NCBI GenBank assembly: GCA_963853835.1
Contig: OY970824.1
Location: forward strand, 40,680,727 to 40,744,726
Length of the DNA stretch: 64,000 nt
Origin: Calendula officinalis
Taxonomy: Eukaryota; Streptophyta; Magnoliopsida; Asterales; Asteraceae
Direction of reading: 5' to 3'
The notes beneath the pieces were generated by a model. The model ran no database searches, was not told the origin of the DNA, and saw only the letters and a program-made list of their open reading frames with translations. The position numbers were made by a program, and so were the translations under genes. Positions 21,118 to 35,200 of this stretch are shown here, piece by piece. Position 1 is the first letter of the stretch, and every line of letters begins with the position of its first letter.

Positions 21118-24100
21118 GTGTCCGTTTCACGCCCACGAGTAACCAAAATAGCTGGTTCATTCGTCACTGCCAAGAACAAGTTCGGCCCGAACTCTTCACT
21201 GTTCCCGGCCCGAACTTCATTTTCGGCCCAAACTTCAACCTCGGCCCGAACTCCGACCTCGGCCCGAACATCATTCTCGGCCCGAACACCGAACTTCGGC
21301 CCGAACACTACTTCGGCCCGAACATCCCACTTCGGCCCGAACACCACTTCGGCCCGAACATCCCTCTTCGGTCCGAACTCTTCAATATCCAAGATTGTGT
21401 GACAAAAGGTGCTATACTAAAACATTCATAACTTTCAGCTCGGGTGTCCGTTTCACGCCCACGAGTAACCAAAATAGCTGGTTCGTTCGTCACTGCCAAG
21501 AACAAGTTCGGCCCGAACTCTTCACTGTTCCCGGCCCGAACTTCATTTACGGCCCGAACTTCAACCTCGGCCCGAACTCCGACCTCGGCCCGAACTTCAA
21601 CCTCGGCCCGAACATCATCCTCGGCCCGAACACCACTTCGGCCCGAACACCACTTCGGCCTGAACATCCCACTTCGGCCCGAACACCACTTCGGCCCGAA
21701 CATCCCTCTTCGGCCCGAACTCTTCAATATCCAAGATTGTGTGACAAAAGGTGCTATACTAAAACATTCATAACTTTCAGCTCGGGTGTCCGTTACACGC
21801 CCACGAGTAACCAAAATAGCTGGTTCATTCGTCACTGCCAAGAACAAGTTCGGCCCGAACTCTTCAGTGTTCCCGGCCCGAACTTCATTTTCGGCCCGAA
21901 CTTCAACCTCGGCCCGAACTTCAACCTCGGCCCGAACTCCGACCTTGGCCCGAACATCATTCTCGGCCCGAACACCGAACTTCGGCCTGAACACTACTTC
22001 GGCCCGAACATCCCACTTCGTCCCGAACACCACTTCGGCCCGAACATCCCTCTTCGGCCCGAACTCTTCAATATCCAAGATTGTGTGACAAAAGGTGCTA
22101 TACTAGAACATTCATAACTTTCAGCTCGGGTGTCCGTTTCACGCCCACGAGTAACCAAAATAGCCGGTTCGTTCGTCACTGCCAAGAACAAGTTCGGCCC
22201 GAACTCTTCACTGTTCCCGGCCCGAACTTCATTTTCGGCCCGAACTTCAACCTCGGCCCGAACTCCAACCTCGGCCCGAACTCCGACCTCGGCCCGAACT
22301 TCAACCTCGGACCGAACATCATGCTCGGCCCGAACACCGAACTTCGGCCCGAACACCACTTCGGCCCGAACATCCCACTTCGGCCCGAACACCACTTTGG
22401 CCCGAACATCCCTCTTCGGCCCGAACTCTTCAATATCCAAGATTGTGTGACAAAAGGTGCTATACTAAAACATTCATAACTTTCAGCTCGGGTGTCCGTT
22501 TCACGCCCACGAGTAACCAAAATAGATGGTTCGTTCGTCACTGCCAAGAACAAGTTCGGCCCGAACTCTTCACTGTTCCCGGCACGAACTTCATTTTCGG
22601 CCCGAACTTCAACCTCGGCCCGAACTCCGACCTCGGCCCGAACTTCAACCTCGGCCCGAACATCATCCTCGGCCCGAACACCGAACTTCGGCCCGAACAC
22701 CACTTCGGCCCGAACATCCCACTTCGGCCCGAACACCACTTCGGCCCGAACATCACTCTTCGGCCCGAACTCTTCAATATCCAAGATTGTGTGACAAAAG
22801 GTGCTATATTAAACATTCATAACTTTCAGTTCGGGTGTCCGTTTCACGCCCACGAGTAAGCAAAATAGCTGGTTCGTTCGTCACTGCCAAGAACAAGTTC
22901 GGCCCGAACTCTTCACTATTCCCGGCCCGAACTTCATTTTCGGCCCGAACTTCAACCTCGGCTCGAACATCATCCTCGGCCCGAACACCGAACTTCGGCT
23001 CGAACAGCACTTCGGCCCGAACATCCCACTTCGGCCCGAACACCACTTCGGCCCGAACATCCCTCTTCAGCCCGAACTCTTCAATATCCAAGATTGTGTG
23101 ACAAAAGGTGCTATACTAAAACATTCATATCTTTCAGCTCGGGTGTCCGTTTCACGCCCACGAGTAACCAAAATAGCTGGTTCATTCGTCACTACCAAGA
23201 ACAAGTTCGGCCCGAACTCTTCACTGTTCCCGGCCCGAACTTCATTTTCGGCCCGAACTTCAACCTCGGCCCGAACTCCGACCTCGGCCCGAACATCATT
23301 CTTGGCCCGAACACCGAACTTCGGCCCGAACACTACTTCGGCCCGAACATCCCACTTCGGCCCGAACACCACTTCGGCCCAAACATCCCTCTTCGGCCCG
23401 AACTCTTCAATATCCAAGATTGTGTGACAGAAGGTGCTATACTAAAACATTCATAACTTTCAGCTCGGGTGTCCGTTTCACGCCCACGAGTAACCAAAAT
23501 AGTTGTTTCGTTCGTCACTACCAAGAACAAGTTCGGCCCGAACTCTTCACTGTTCCCGGCCCGAACTTCATTTACGGCCCGAACTTCAACCTCGGCCCGA
23601 ACTCCGACCTCGGCCAGAACTTCAACCTCGGCCCGAACATCATCCTCGGCCCGAACACCACTTCGGCCCGAACACCACTTCGGCCTGAACATCCCACTTC
23701 GGCCCGAACACCACTTCGGCCCGAACATCCCTCTTCGGCCCGAACTCTTCAATATCCAAGATTGTGTGACAAAAGGTGCTATACTAGAACATTCATAACT
23801 TTCAGCTCGGGTGTCCGTTTCACGCCCACGAGTAACCAAAATAGCCGGTTCGTTCGTCACTGCCAAGAACAAGTTCGGCCCGAACTCTTCACTGTTCCCG
23901 GCCCGAACTTCATTTTCGGACCGAACTTCAACCTCGGCCCGAACTTCAACCTCGGCCCGAACTCCGACCACGGCCCGAACTTCAACCTCGGACCGAACAT
24001 CATGCTCGGCCCGAACACCGAACTTCGGCCCGAACACCACTTCGGCCCGAACATCCCACTTCGGCCCGAACACCACTTCGGCCCGAACATCCCTCTTCGG

Positions 24101-24551
24101 CCCGAACTCTTCAATATCCAAGATTGTGTGACAAAAGGTGCTATACTAAAACATTCATAACTTTCAGCTCGGGTGTCCGTTTCACGCCCACGAGTAACCA
24201 AAATAGATGGTTCGTTCGTCACTGCCAAGAACAAGTTCGGCCCGAACTCTTCACTGTTCCCGGCCCGAACTTCATTTTCGGCCCGAACTTCAACCTCGGC
24301 CCGAACTCCGACCTCGGCCCGAACTTCAACCTCGGCCCGAACATCATCCTCGGCCCGAACACCGAACTTCGGCCCGAACACCACTTCGGCCCGAACATCC
24401 CACTTCGGCCCGAACACCACTTCGGCCCGAACATCCCACTTCGGCCCGAACACCACTTCGGCCCGAACATCACTCTTCGGCCCGAACTCTTCAATATCCA
24501 AGATTGTGTGACAAAAGGTGCTATATTAAACATTCATAACTTTCAGTTCGG

Positions 24552-27500
24552 GTGTCCGTTTCACGCCCACGAGTAAGCAAAATAGCTGGTTCGTTCGTCA
24601 CTGCCAAGAACAAGTTCGGCCCGAACTCTTCACTGTTCCCGGCCCGAACTTCATTTTCGGCCCGAACTTCAACCTCGGCCCGAACTTCAACCTCGGCCCG
24701 AACACCAAACTTCGGCACGAACACCACTTCGGCCCGAACATCCCACTTCGGCCCGAACATCACTCTTCGGCCCGAACTCTTCAATATCCAAGATTGTGTG
24801 ACAAAAGTTGCTATACTAAAACATTCATAACTTTCAGTTCGGGTGTTCGTTTCACGCCCACGAGTAAGCAAAATAGCTGGTTCGTTCGTCACTGCCAAGA
24901 ACAAGTTCGGCCCGAACTCTTCACTGTTCCCGGCCCGAACTTCATTTTTGGCCCAAACTTCAACCTCGGCCCGAACTCCGACCTCGCCCCGAACTTCAAC
25001 CTCGGCTCGAACATCATCCTCGGCCCGAACACCGAACTTCGGCTCGAACAGCACTTCGGCCCGAACATCCCACTTCGGCGCGAACACCACTTCGGCCCGA
25101 ACATCCCTCTTCAGCCCGAACTCTTCAATATCCAAGATTGTGTGACAAAAGGTGCTATACTAAAACATTCATAACTTTCAGCTCGGGTGTCCGTTTCACG
25201 CCCACGAGTAACCAAAATAGCTGGTTCATTCGTCACTGCCAAGAACAAGTTCGGCCCGAACTCTTCACTGTTCCCGGCCCGAACTTCATTTTCGGCCCGA
25301 ACTTCAACCTCGGCCCGAACTCCGACCTCGGCCCGAACATCATTCTCGGCCCGAACACCGAACTTCGGCCCGAACACTACTTCGGCCCGAACATCCCACT
25401 TCGGCCCGAACACCACTTCGGCCCGAACATCCCTCTTCGGCCCGAACTCTTCAATATCCAAGATTGTGTGACAAAAGGTGCTATACTAAAACATTCATAA
25501 CTTTCAGCTCGGGTGTCCGTTTCACGCCCACGAGTAACCAAAATAGCTGGTTCGTTCGTCACTGCCAAGAACAAGTTCGGCCCGAACTCTTCACTGTTCC
25601 CGGCCTGAACTTCATTTACGGCCCGAAACTTCAACCTCGGCCCGAACTCCGACCTCGGCCAGAACTTCAACCTCGGTCCGAACATCATCCTCGGCCCGAA
25701 CACCACTTCGGCCCGAACACCACTTCGGCCTGAACATCCCACTTCGGCCCGAACACCACTTCGGCCCGAACATCCCTCTTCGGCCCGAACTCTTCAATAT
25801 CCTTGATTGTGTGACAAAATGTGCTATACTAAAACATTCATAACTTTCTGCTCGGGTGTCCGTTTCATGCCCACGAGTAACCAAAATAGATCGGTCGTTC
25901 GTCACTGCCAAGAACAAGTTCGGCCCGAACTCTTCACTGTTCCCGGCCCGAACTTCATTTTCGGCCCGAACTTCAACCTCGGCCCGAACTCCGACCTCGG
26001 CCCGAACTTCAACCTCGGCCCGAACATCATCCTCGGCCCGAACACCGAACTTCGGCCCGAACACCACTTCGGCCCGAACATCCCCCTTCGGCCCGAACAC
26101 CACTTCGGCCCGAACATCACTCTTCGGCCCGAACTCTTCAATATCCAAGATTGTGTGACAAAAGGTGCTATATTAAACATTCATAACTTTCAGTTCGGGT
26201 GTCCGTTTCACGCCCACGAGTAAGCAAAATAGCTGGTTCGTTCGTCACTGCCAAGAACAAGTTCGGCCCGAACTCTTCACTGTTCCCGGCCCGAACTTCA
26301 TTTTCGGCCCGAACTTCAACCTCGGCCCGAACTCCGACCTCGGCCCGAACTTCAACCTCGGCCCGAACACCAAACTTCGGCCCGAACACCACTTCGGCCC
26401 GAACATCCCACTTCGGCCCGAACATCACTCTTCGGCCCGAACTCTTCAATATCCAAGATTGTGTGACAAAAGTTGCTATACTAAAACATTCATAACTTTC
26501 AGTTCGGGTGTTCGTTTCACGCCCACGAGTAAGCAAAATAGCTGGTTCGTTCGTCACTGCCAAGAACAAGTTCGGCCCGAACTCTTCACTGTTCCCGGCC
26601 CGAACTTCATTTTCGGCCCAAACTTCAACCTCGGCCCGAACTCCGACCTCGGCCCGAACTTCAACCTCGGCTCGAACATCATCCTCGGCCCGAACACCGA
26701 ACTTCGGCTCGAACAGCACTTCGGCCCGAACATCCCACTTCGGCCCGAACACCACTTCGGCCCGAACATCCCTCTTCAGCCCGAACTCTTCAATATCCAA
26801 GATTGTGTGACAAAAGGTGCTATACTAAAACATTCATAACTTTCAGCTCGGGTGTCCGTTTCACGCCCACGAGTAACCACAATAGCTGGTTCATTCGTCA
26901 CTGCCAAGAACAAGTTCGTCCCGAACTCTTCACTGTTCCCGGCCCGAACTTCATTTTCGGCCCGAACTTCAACCTCGGCCCGAACTCCGACCTCGGCCCG
27001 AACATCATTCTCGGCCCGAACACCGAACTTCGGCCCGAACACTACTTCGGCCCGAACATCCCACTTCGGCCCGAACACCACTTCGGCCCGAACATCCCTC
27101 TTCGGCCCGAACTCTTCAATATCCAAGATTGTGTGACAAAAGGTGCTATACTAAAACATTCATAACTTTCAGCTCGGGTGTCCGTTTCACGCCCACGAGT
27201 AACCAAAATAGCTGGTTCGTTCGTCACTGCCAAGAACAAGTTCGGCCCGAACTCTTCACTGTTCCCGGCCCGAACTTCATTTACGTCCCGAACTTCAACC
27301 TCGGCCCGAACTCCGACCTCGGCCAGAACTTCAACCTCGGCCCGAACATCATCCTCGGCCCGAACACCACTTCGGCCCGAACACCACTTCGGCCTGAACA
27401 TCCCACTTCGGCCCGAACACCACTTCGGCCCGAACATCCCTCTTCGGCCCGAACTCTTCAATATCCTTGATTGTGTGACAAAAGGTGCTATACTAAAACA

Positions 27501-27827
27501 TTCATAACTTTCTGCTCGGGTGTCCGTTTCATGCCCACGAGTAACCAAAATAGCTGGTTCATTCGTCACTGCCAAGAACAAGTTCGGCCCGAACTCTTCA
27601 CTGTTCCCGGCCCGAGCTTCATTTTCGGCCCGAACTTCAACCTCGGCCCGAACTCCGACCTCGGCCCGAACACCGAACTTCGGCCTGAACACTACTTCGG
27701 CCCGAACATCCCACTTCGGCCCGAACACCACTTCGGCCCGAACATCCCTCTTCGGCCCGAACTCTTCAATATCCAAGATTGTGTGACAAAAGGTGCTATA
27801 CTAGAACATTCATAACTTTCAGCTCGG
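24552..27827. repeat. Higher-order repeat, 5-mer, ~1.65 kb, two copies
   Basis: Units near 24,552, 24,843, 25,187, 25,513 and 25,856 pair with 26,199, 26,508, 26,852, 27,178 and 27,520. Shared private variants include ctatattaaacattc at the block start, acaaaagttgctat, ctcggccagaac, and atatccttgattg followed by tttcatgcccacg. Confidence 0.82.
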
Positions 27828-30800
27828 GTGTCCGTTTCACGCCCACGAGTAACCAAAATAGCCGGTTCGTTCGTCACTGCCAAGAACAAGTTCGGCCCGA
27901 ACTCTTCACGGTTCCCGGCTCGAACTTCATTTTCGGCCCGAACTTCAACCTCGTCCCGAACTTCAACCTCGGCCCGAACTCCGACCTTGGCCCGAACTTC
28001 AACCTCAGCCCGAACATCATGCTCGGCCCGAACACCGAACTTCGGTCCGAACACCACTTCGGCCCGAACATCCCACTTCGGCCCGAACACCACTTCGGCC
28101 CGAACATCCCTCTTCGGCACGAACTCTTCAATATCCAAGATTGTGTGACAAAAGGTGCTATACTAAAGCATTCATAACTTTCAGCTCGGGTGACCGTTTC
28201 ACGCCCACGACTAACCAAAATAGCTGGTTTGTTCGTCACTTCCAAGAACAATTTCGGCCCGAACTCTTCACTGTTCCCGGCCCGAACTTCACTTTCGGCC
28301 CGAACTTCAACCTCGGCCCGAACTTCAACCTCGGCCCGAACTCCGACCTCGGCCCGAACTTCAACATCGGCCCGAATATCATCCTCGGCCCGAACATCGA
28401 ACTTCGGCCCGAACACCACTTCGGCCCGAACATCCCACTTCGGCCCGAACACCACTTCGGCCCGAACATCACTCTTCGGCCCGAACTCTTCAATATCCAA
28501 GATTGTGTGACAAAAGGTGCTATACTAAAACATTCATAACTTTCAGTTCGGGTGTCCGTTTCACGCCCACGAGTAAGCAAAATTGCTGGTTCGTTCGTCA
28601 CTGCCAAGAACAAGTTCGGCCCGAACTCTTCACTGTTCCCGACCCGAACTTCATTTTCGGCCCGAACTTCAACCTCGGCCCGAACTCCGACCTCGGCCCG
28701 AACTTCAACCTCGGCCCGAACATCATCCTCGGCCCGAACACCAAACTTCGGCCCGAACACCACTTCGGCCCGAACATCCCACTTCGGCCCGAACACCACT
28801 TCGGCCCGAACATCACTCTTCGGCCCGAACTCTTCAATATCCAAGATTGTGTGACAAAAGGTGCTATACTAAAATATTCATGACTTTCAGTTCGGGTGTC
28901 CGTTTCATGCCCACGAGTAAGCAAAACAGCTGGTTCGTTCGCACTGCCAAGAACAAGTTCGGCCCGAACTCTTCACTGTTCCCGGCCCGAACTTCATTTT
29001 CGGCCCGAACTTCATCCTCGGCCCGAACTTCAACCTCGGCCCGAACTCCGACCTCGTCCCGAACATCATTCTCGGCCCGAACACCGAACTTCAGCCCGAA
29101 CACCACTTCGGCCCGAACATCCCACTTCGGCCCGAACACCACTTCGGCCGGAACATCCCTCTTCGGCCCGAACTCTTCAATATCCAAGATTGTGTGACAA
29201 AAGGTGCTATACTAAAACATTCATAACTTTCAGCTCGGGTGTCCGTTTCACGCCCACGAGTAACCAAAATAGTCGGTTCGTTCGTCACTGCCAAGAACAA
29301 GTTCGGCCCGAACTCTTCACTGTTCCCGGCCCGAACTTCATTTTCGGCCCGAACTTCAACCTCGGCCCGAAATTCAACCTCGGCCCGAACTCCGACCTCG
29401 GCCCGAACTTCAACCTCGGCCCGAACATCATCCTCGGCCCGAACACCGAACTTCGGCCCGAACATCCCACTTCAGCCCGAACATCCCACTTCGGCCCGAA
29501 CACCACTCTTCGGCTCGAACTCTTCAATATCAAGATTGTGTGACAAAAGGTGTTATACTAAAACATTCATAACTTTCAGTTCGGGTGTCCGTTCACGCCC
29601 ACGAGTAAGCCAAATAGCTGGTTCGTTCGTCACTGCCAAGAACAAGTTCGGCTCGAACTCTTCTCTGTTCCCGGCCCGAACTTCATTTTCGGCCCTAACT
29701 TCAACCTCGGCCCGAACTCCGACCTCGGCCCGAACTTCAACCTCGGCCCGAACATCATCCTCGGCCCGAACACCGAACTTCGGCCCGAACACCACTTCGG
29801 CCCGAACATCCCACTTCGGCCCGGACACCACTTCGGCCCGAACATCACTCTTCGGCCCGAACTCTTCAATATCCAAGATTGTGTGACAAAAGGTGCTATA
29901 CTAAAACATTCATAACTTTCAGTTCGGGAGTCCGTTTCACGCCCACGAGTAAGCAAAATAGCTGGTTCGTTCGTCACTGCCAAGAACAAGTTCGGCCCGA
30001 ACTCTTCACTGTTCCCGGCCCGAACTTCATTTTCGGCCCAAACTTCAACCTCGGCCCGAACTCCGACCTCGGCCCGAACTTCAACCTCGGCCCGAACATC
30101 ATCCTCGGCCCGAACACCGAACTTCGGCCCAAACACCACTTCGGCCCGAACATCCCTCTTCGGCCCGAACTCTTCAATATCCAAGATTGTGTGACAAAAG
30201 GTGCTATACTAAAACATTCATAACTTTCAGCTCGGCTGTCCCTTTCACGCCCACGAGTAACCAAAATAGCTGGTTCATTCGTCACTGCCAATAACAAGTT
30301 CGGCCCGAACTCTTCACTGTTCCCGGCCCGAACTTCATTTTCGGCCCGAACTTCAACCTCGGCCCGAACTTCAACCTCGGCCCGAACTCCGACCTCGGCC
30401 CGAACATCATTCTCGGCCCGAACACCGAACTTCGGCCCGAACACTACTTCGGCCCGAACATCCCACTTCGGCCCGAACACCACTTCGGCCCGAACATCCC
30501 TCCTCGGCCCGAACTCTTCAATATCCAAGATTGTGTGACAAAAGGTGCTATACTAAAACATTCATAACTTTCAGCTCGGGTGTCCGTTTCACGCCCACGA
30601 GTAACCAAAATAGCTGGTTCATTCGTCACTGCCAAGAACAAGTTCGGCCCGAACTCTTCACTGTTCCCGGCCCGAACTTCATTTTCGGCCCGAACTTCAA
30701 CCTCGGCCCGAACTTCAACCTCGGCCGAACTCCGACCTCGGCCCGAACATCATTCTCGGCCCGAACACCGAACTTCGGCCCGAACACTACTTCGGCCCGA

Positions 30801-32250
30801 ACATCCCAGTTCGGCCCGAACACCACTTCGGCCCGAACATCCCTCTTCGGCCCGAACTCTTCAATATCCAAGATTGTGTGACAAAAGGTGCTATACTATA
30901 ACATTCATAACTTTCAGCTCGGGTGTCCGTTTCACGCCCACGAGTAACCAAAATAGCTGGTTCGTTCGTCACTGCCAAGATCAAGTTCGGCCCGAACTCT
31001 TCACTGTTCCCGGCCCGAACTTCATATTCGGCCCGAATTTCAACCTCGGCCCGAACTTCAACCTCGGCCCGAACATCATCCTCGGCCCGAACACCGAACT
31101 TCAGCCCGAACACCACTTCAGCCCGTACATCCCACTTCGGCCCGAACATCACTCCGGCCCGAACATCCCTCTTCGGCCCGAACTCTTCAATATCCAAGAT
31201 TGTGTGACAAAAGGTGCTATACTAAAACATTCATAACTTTCAGCTCGGGTGTCCGTTTCATGCCCACGAGTAACCAAAATAGCTGGTTCGTTCGTCACTG
31301 CCAAGAACAATTTCGGCACGAACTCTTCACTGTTCCCGGCCCGAACTTCATTTTCGGCCAGAACTTCAACCTCGGCACGAACTTCAACCTCGGCCCGAAC
31401 TCCGACCTCGGCCCGAACTTCAACCTCGGCCCAAACATCATCCTCGGCCCGAACACCGAACTCCGGCCCGAACACCACTTCGGCCCGTACATCCCACTTC
31501 GGCCCGAACATCACTTCGGCCCGAACATCCCTCTTCGGCCCGAACTCTTCAATATCCAAGTTTGTGTGACAAAATGTGCTATACTAAAACATTCATAACT
31601 TTCAGCTCGGGTGTCCGTTTCACGCCCACGAGTAACCAATATAGCTGGTTCGTTCGTCACTGCCAAGAACAAGTTCGGCCCGAACTCTTCACTGTTCCCG
31701 GCCCGAACTTCATTTTCGGCCCGAACTTCAACCTCGGCCCGAACTACAACCTCGGCCCGAACTCCGACCTCGGCCCGAACTTCAACCTCGGCCCGAACAT
31801 CATCCTCGGCCCGAACACCGAACTTCGGCCCGAAGACCACTTCGGCCCGAACACCACTTCGGCCCGAACATCCCACTTCGGCCCGAACACCACTTCGGCC
31901 CGAACATCCCTCTTCGGCCCGAACTCTTAAATATCCAAGATTGTGTGACAAAAGGTGCTATACTAAAAATTCATAACTTTCAGCTCGGGTGTCCGTTTCA
32001 CGCCCACGAGTAACCAAAATAGCTGGTTCGTTCGTCACTGCCAAGAACAAGTTCGGCCCGAACTCATCACTGTTCCCGGCCCGAACTTCATTTTCGGCCC
32101 GAACTTCAACCTCGGCCCGAACTTCAACCTCAGCCCGAACTCCGACCTCGGCCCGAACTTCAACCTCGGCCCGAACATCATCCTCGGCCCGAACACCGAA
32201 CTTCGGCCCGATCACCACTTCGGCCCGAACATCCCACTTCGGCCTGAACA

Positions 32251-35200
32251 CCACTTCGGGCCGAACATCCCTCTTCGGCCCGAACTCTTCAATATCCTAG
32301 ATTGTGTGACAAAAGATGCTATACTAATACATTCATAACTTTCAGCTCGGGTGTCCGTTTCACGCCCACGAGTAACCAAAATAGATGGTTCGTTCGTCAC
32401 TGCCAAGAACAAGTTCGGCCTGAACTCTTCACTGTTCCCGGCCCGAACTTCATTTTCGGCCCGAACTTCAACCTCGGCCCGAACTTCAACCTCGGCCCGA
32501 ACTACGACCTCGGCCCGAACTTCAACCTCGGACTGAACATCATGCTCGGCCCGAACACCGAACTTCGGCCCGAACACCACTTCGGCCCGAACATCCCACT
32601 TCGGCCCGAACACCACTTCGGCCCGAACATCCCTCTTCGGCCCGAACTCTTCAATATCCAAGATTGTGTGACAAAAGGTGCTATACTAAAACATTCATAA
32701 CTTTCAGCTCGGGTGTCCGTTTCACGCCCACGAGTAACCAAAATTGATGGTTCGTTCGTCACTGCCAAGAACAAGTTCGGCCCGAACTCTTCACTGTTCC
32801 CGGCCCGAACTTCATTTTCGGCCCGAACTTCAACCTCGGCCCGAACTACGACCTCGGCCTGAACTTCAACCTCGGACCGAACATCATGCTCGGCCCGAAC
32901 ACCGAACTTCGGCCCGAACACCACTTCGGCCCTAACATCCCACTTCGGCCCGAACACCACTTCTGCCCGAACATCACTCTTCGGCCCGAGCTCTTCAATA
33001 TCCAAGATTGTGTGACAAAAGGTGCTATACTAAAACATTCATAACTTTCAGTTCGGGTATCCGTTTCACGCCCACGAGTAAGCAAAATAGCTGGTTCGTT
33101 CGTCACTGCCAAGAACAAGTTCGGCCCGAACTCTTCACTGTTCCCGGCCCGAACTTCATTTTCGGCCCGAACTTCAACCTCGGGCCGAACTCCGACCTCG
33201 GCCCAAACTTCAACCTCGGCTCGAACATCATCCACGGCCCGAACACCGAACGATGGCCCGAACACCACTTCGGCCCGAACATCCCACTTCGGCCCGAACA
33301 CCACTTCGGCCCGAACATCCCTCTTCGGCCCGAACTCTTCAATATCCAAGATTGTGTGACAAAAGGTGCTATACTAAAACATTCATAACTTTCATCTCAG
33401 GTGTCCGTTTCACGCCCACGAGTAACCAAAATAGCTGGTTCATTCGTCACTGCCAAGAACAAGTTCGGCCTGAACTCTTCACTGTTCCCGGCCCGAACTT
33501 CCTTTTCGGCCCGAACTTCAACCTCGGCCTGAACTTCAACCTCGGCCCGAACTCCGACCTCGGCCCGAACATCATTCTCGGCCCGAACACCGAACTTCAG
33601 CCCGAACACCACTTCGGCCCGAACATCCCACTTCGGCCCGAACACCACTTCGGCCGGAACATCCCTCTTCGGCCCGAACTCTTCAATATCCAAGATTGTG
33701 TGACAAAAGGTGCCATTCTAAAACATTCATAACTTTCAGCTCGGGTGTCCGTTTCACGCCCACGAGTAACCAAAATAGCCGGTTCGTTCGTCACTGCCAA
33801 GAACAATTTCGGCCCGAACTCTTCACTGTTCCCGGCCCGAACTTCAACCTCGTCCCGAACTTCAACCTCGGCCCGAACTCCGACCTCGGCCCGAACTTCA
33901 ACCTCGGACCGAACATCATGCTCGGCCCGAACACCGAACTTCGGCTCGAACATCCCACTTCGGCCCGAACACCACTTCGGCCCTAACATCCCTCTTCAGC
34001 CCGAACTCTTCAATATCCAAGATTGTGTGACAAAAGGTGCTATACTAAAACAATCATAACTTTCAGCTCGGGTGTCCGTTTCACGCCCACGAGTAACCAA
34101 AATAGATGGTTCGTTCGTCACTGCCAAGAACAAGTTCGGCCCGAACTCTTCACTGTTCCCGACCCGAACTTCATTTTCGGCCCGAACTTCAACCTCGGCC
34201 CGAACTCCGACCTCGGCCCGAACTTCAACCTCGGCCCGAACATCATCCTCGGCCCGAACACCGAACTTCAGCCCGAACACCACTTTGGCCCGAACAACCC
34301 ACTTCGGCCCGAACACCAATTTGGCCCGAACATCACTCTTCGGCCCGAACTCTTCAATATCCAAGATTGTGTGACAAAAGGTGCTATACTAAAACATTTA
34401 TAACTTTCAGTTCGGGTGTCCGTTTCACGCCCACGAGTAAGCAAAATAGCTGGTTCGTTCGTCACTGCCAAGAACAAGTTCGGCCGGAACTCTTCACTGT
34501 TCCCGGCCCGAACTTCATTTTCGGCCCGAACTTCAACCTCGGTCCGAACTCCGACCTCGGCCCGAACTTCAACCTCGGCCCGAACATCATCCTCGGCCCG
34601 AACACCAAACTTCGGCCCGAACACCACTTCGGCCCGAACATCCCACTTCGGCCCGAACATCACTCTTCGGCCCGAACTCTTCAATATCCAAGATTGTGTG
34701 ACAAAAGGTGCTATACTAAAACATTCATAACTTTCAGTTCGGGTGTTCGTTTCACGCCCACGAGTAAGCAAAATAGCTGGTTCTATCCTCATTGCCAAGA
34801 ACAAGTTCGGCCCGAACTCTTCACTGTTCCCGGCCCGAAATTCATTTTCGGCCAAAACTTCAACCTCGGCCCGAACTCCGACCTCGGCCCGAACTTCAAC
34901 CTCGGCTCGAACATCATCCTCGGCCCGAACACCGAACTTCAGCCCGAACACCACTTCGGCCCGAACATCCCACTTCGGCCCGAACACCACTTCGGCCCGA
35001 ACATCCCACTTCAGTCCGAACTCTTCAATATCCAAGATTGTGTGACAAAAGGTGCTATACTAAAACATTCATAACTTTCAGTTCGGGTGTTCGTTTCACG
35101 CCCACGAGTAAGCAAAATAGCTGGTTCTATCCTCATTGCCAAGAACAAGTTCGGCCCGAACTCTTCACTGTTCCCGGCCCGAAATTCATTTTCGGCCAAA

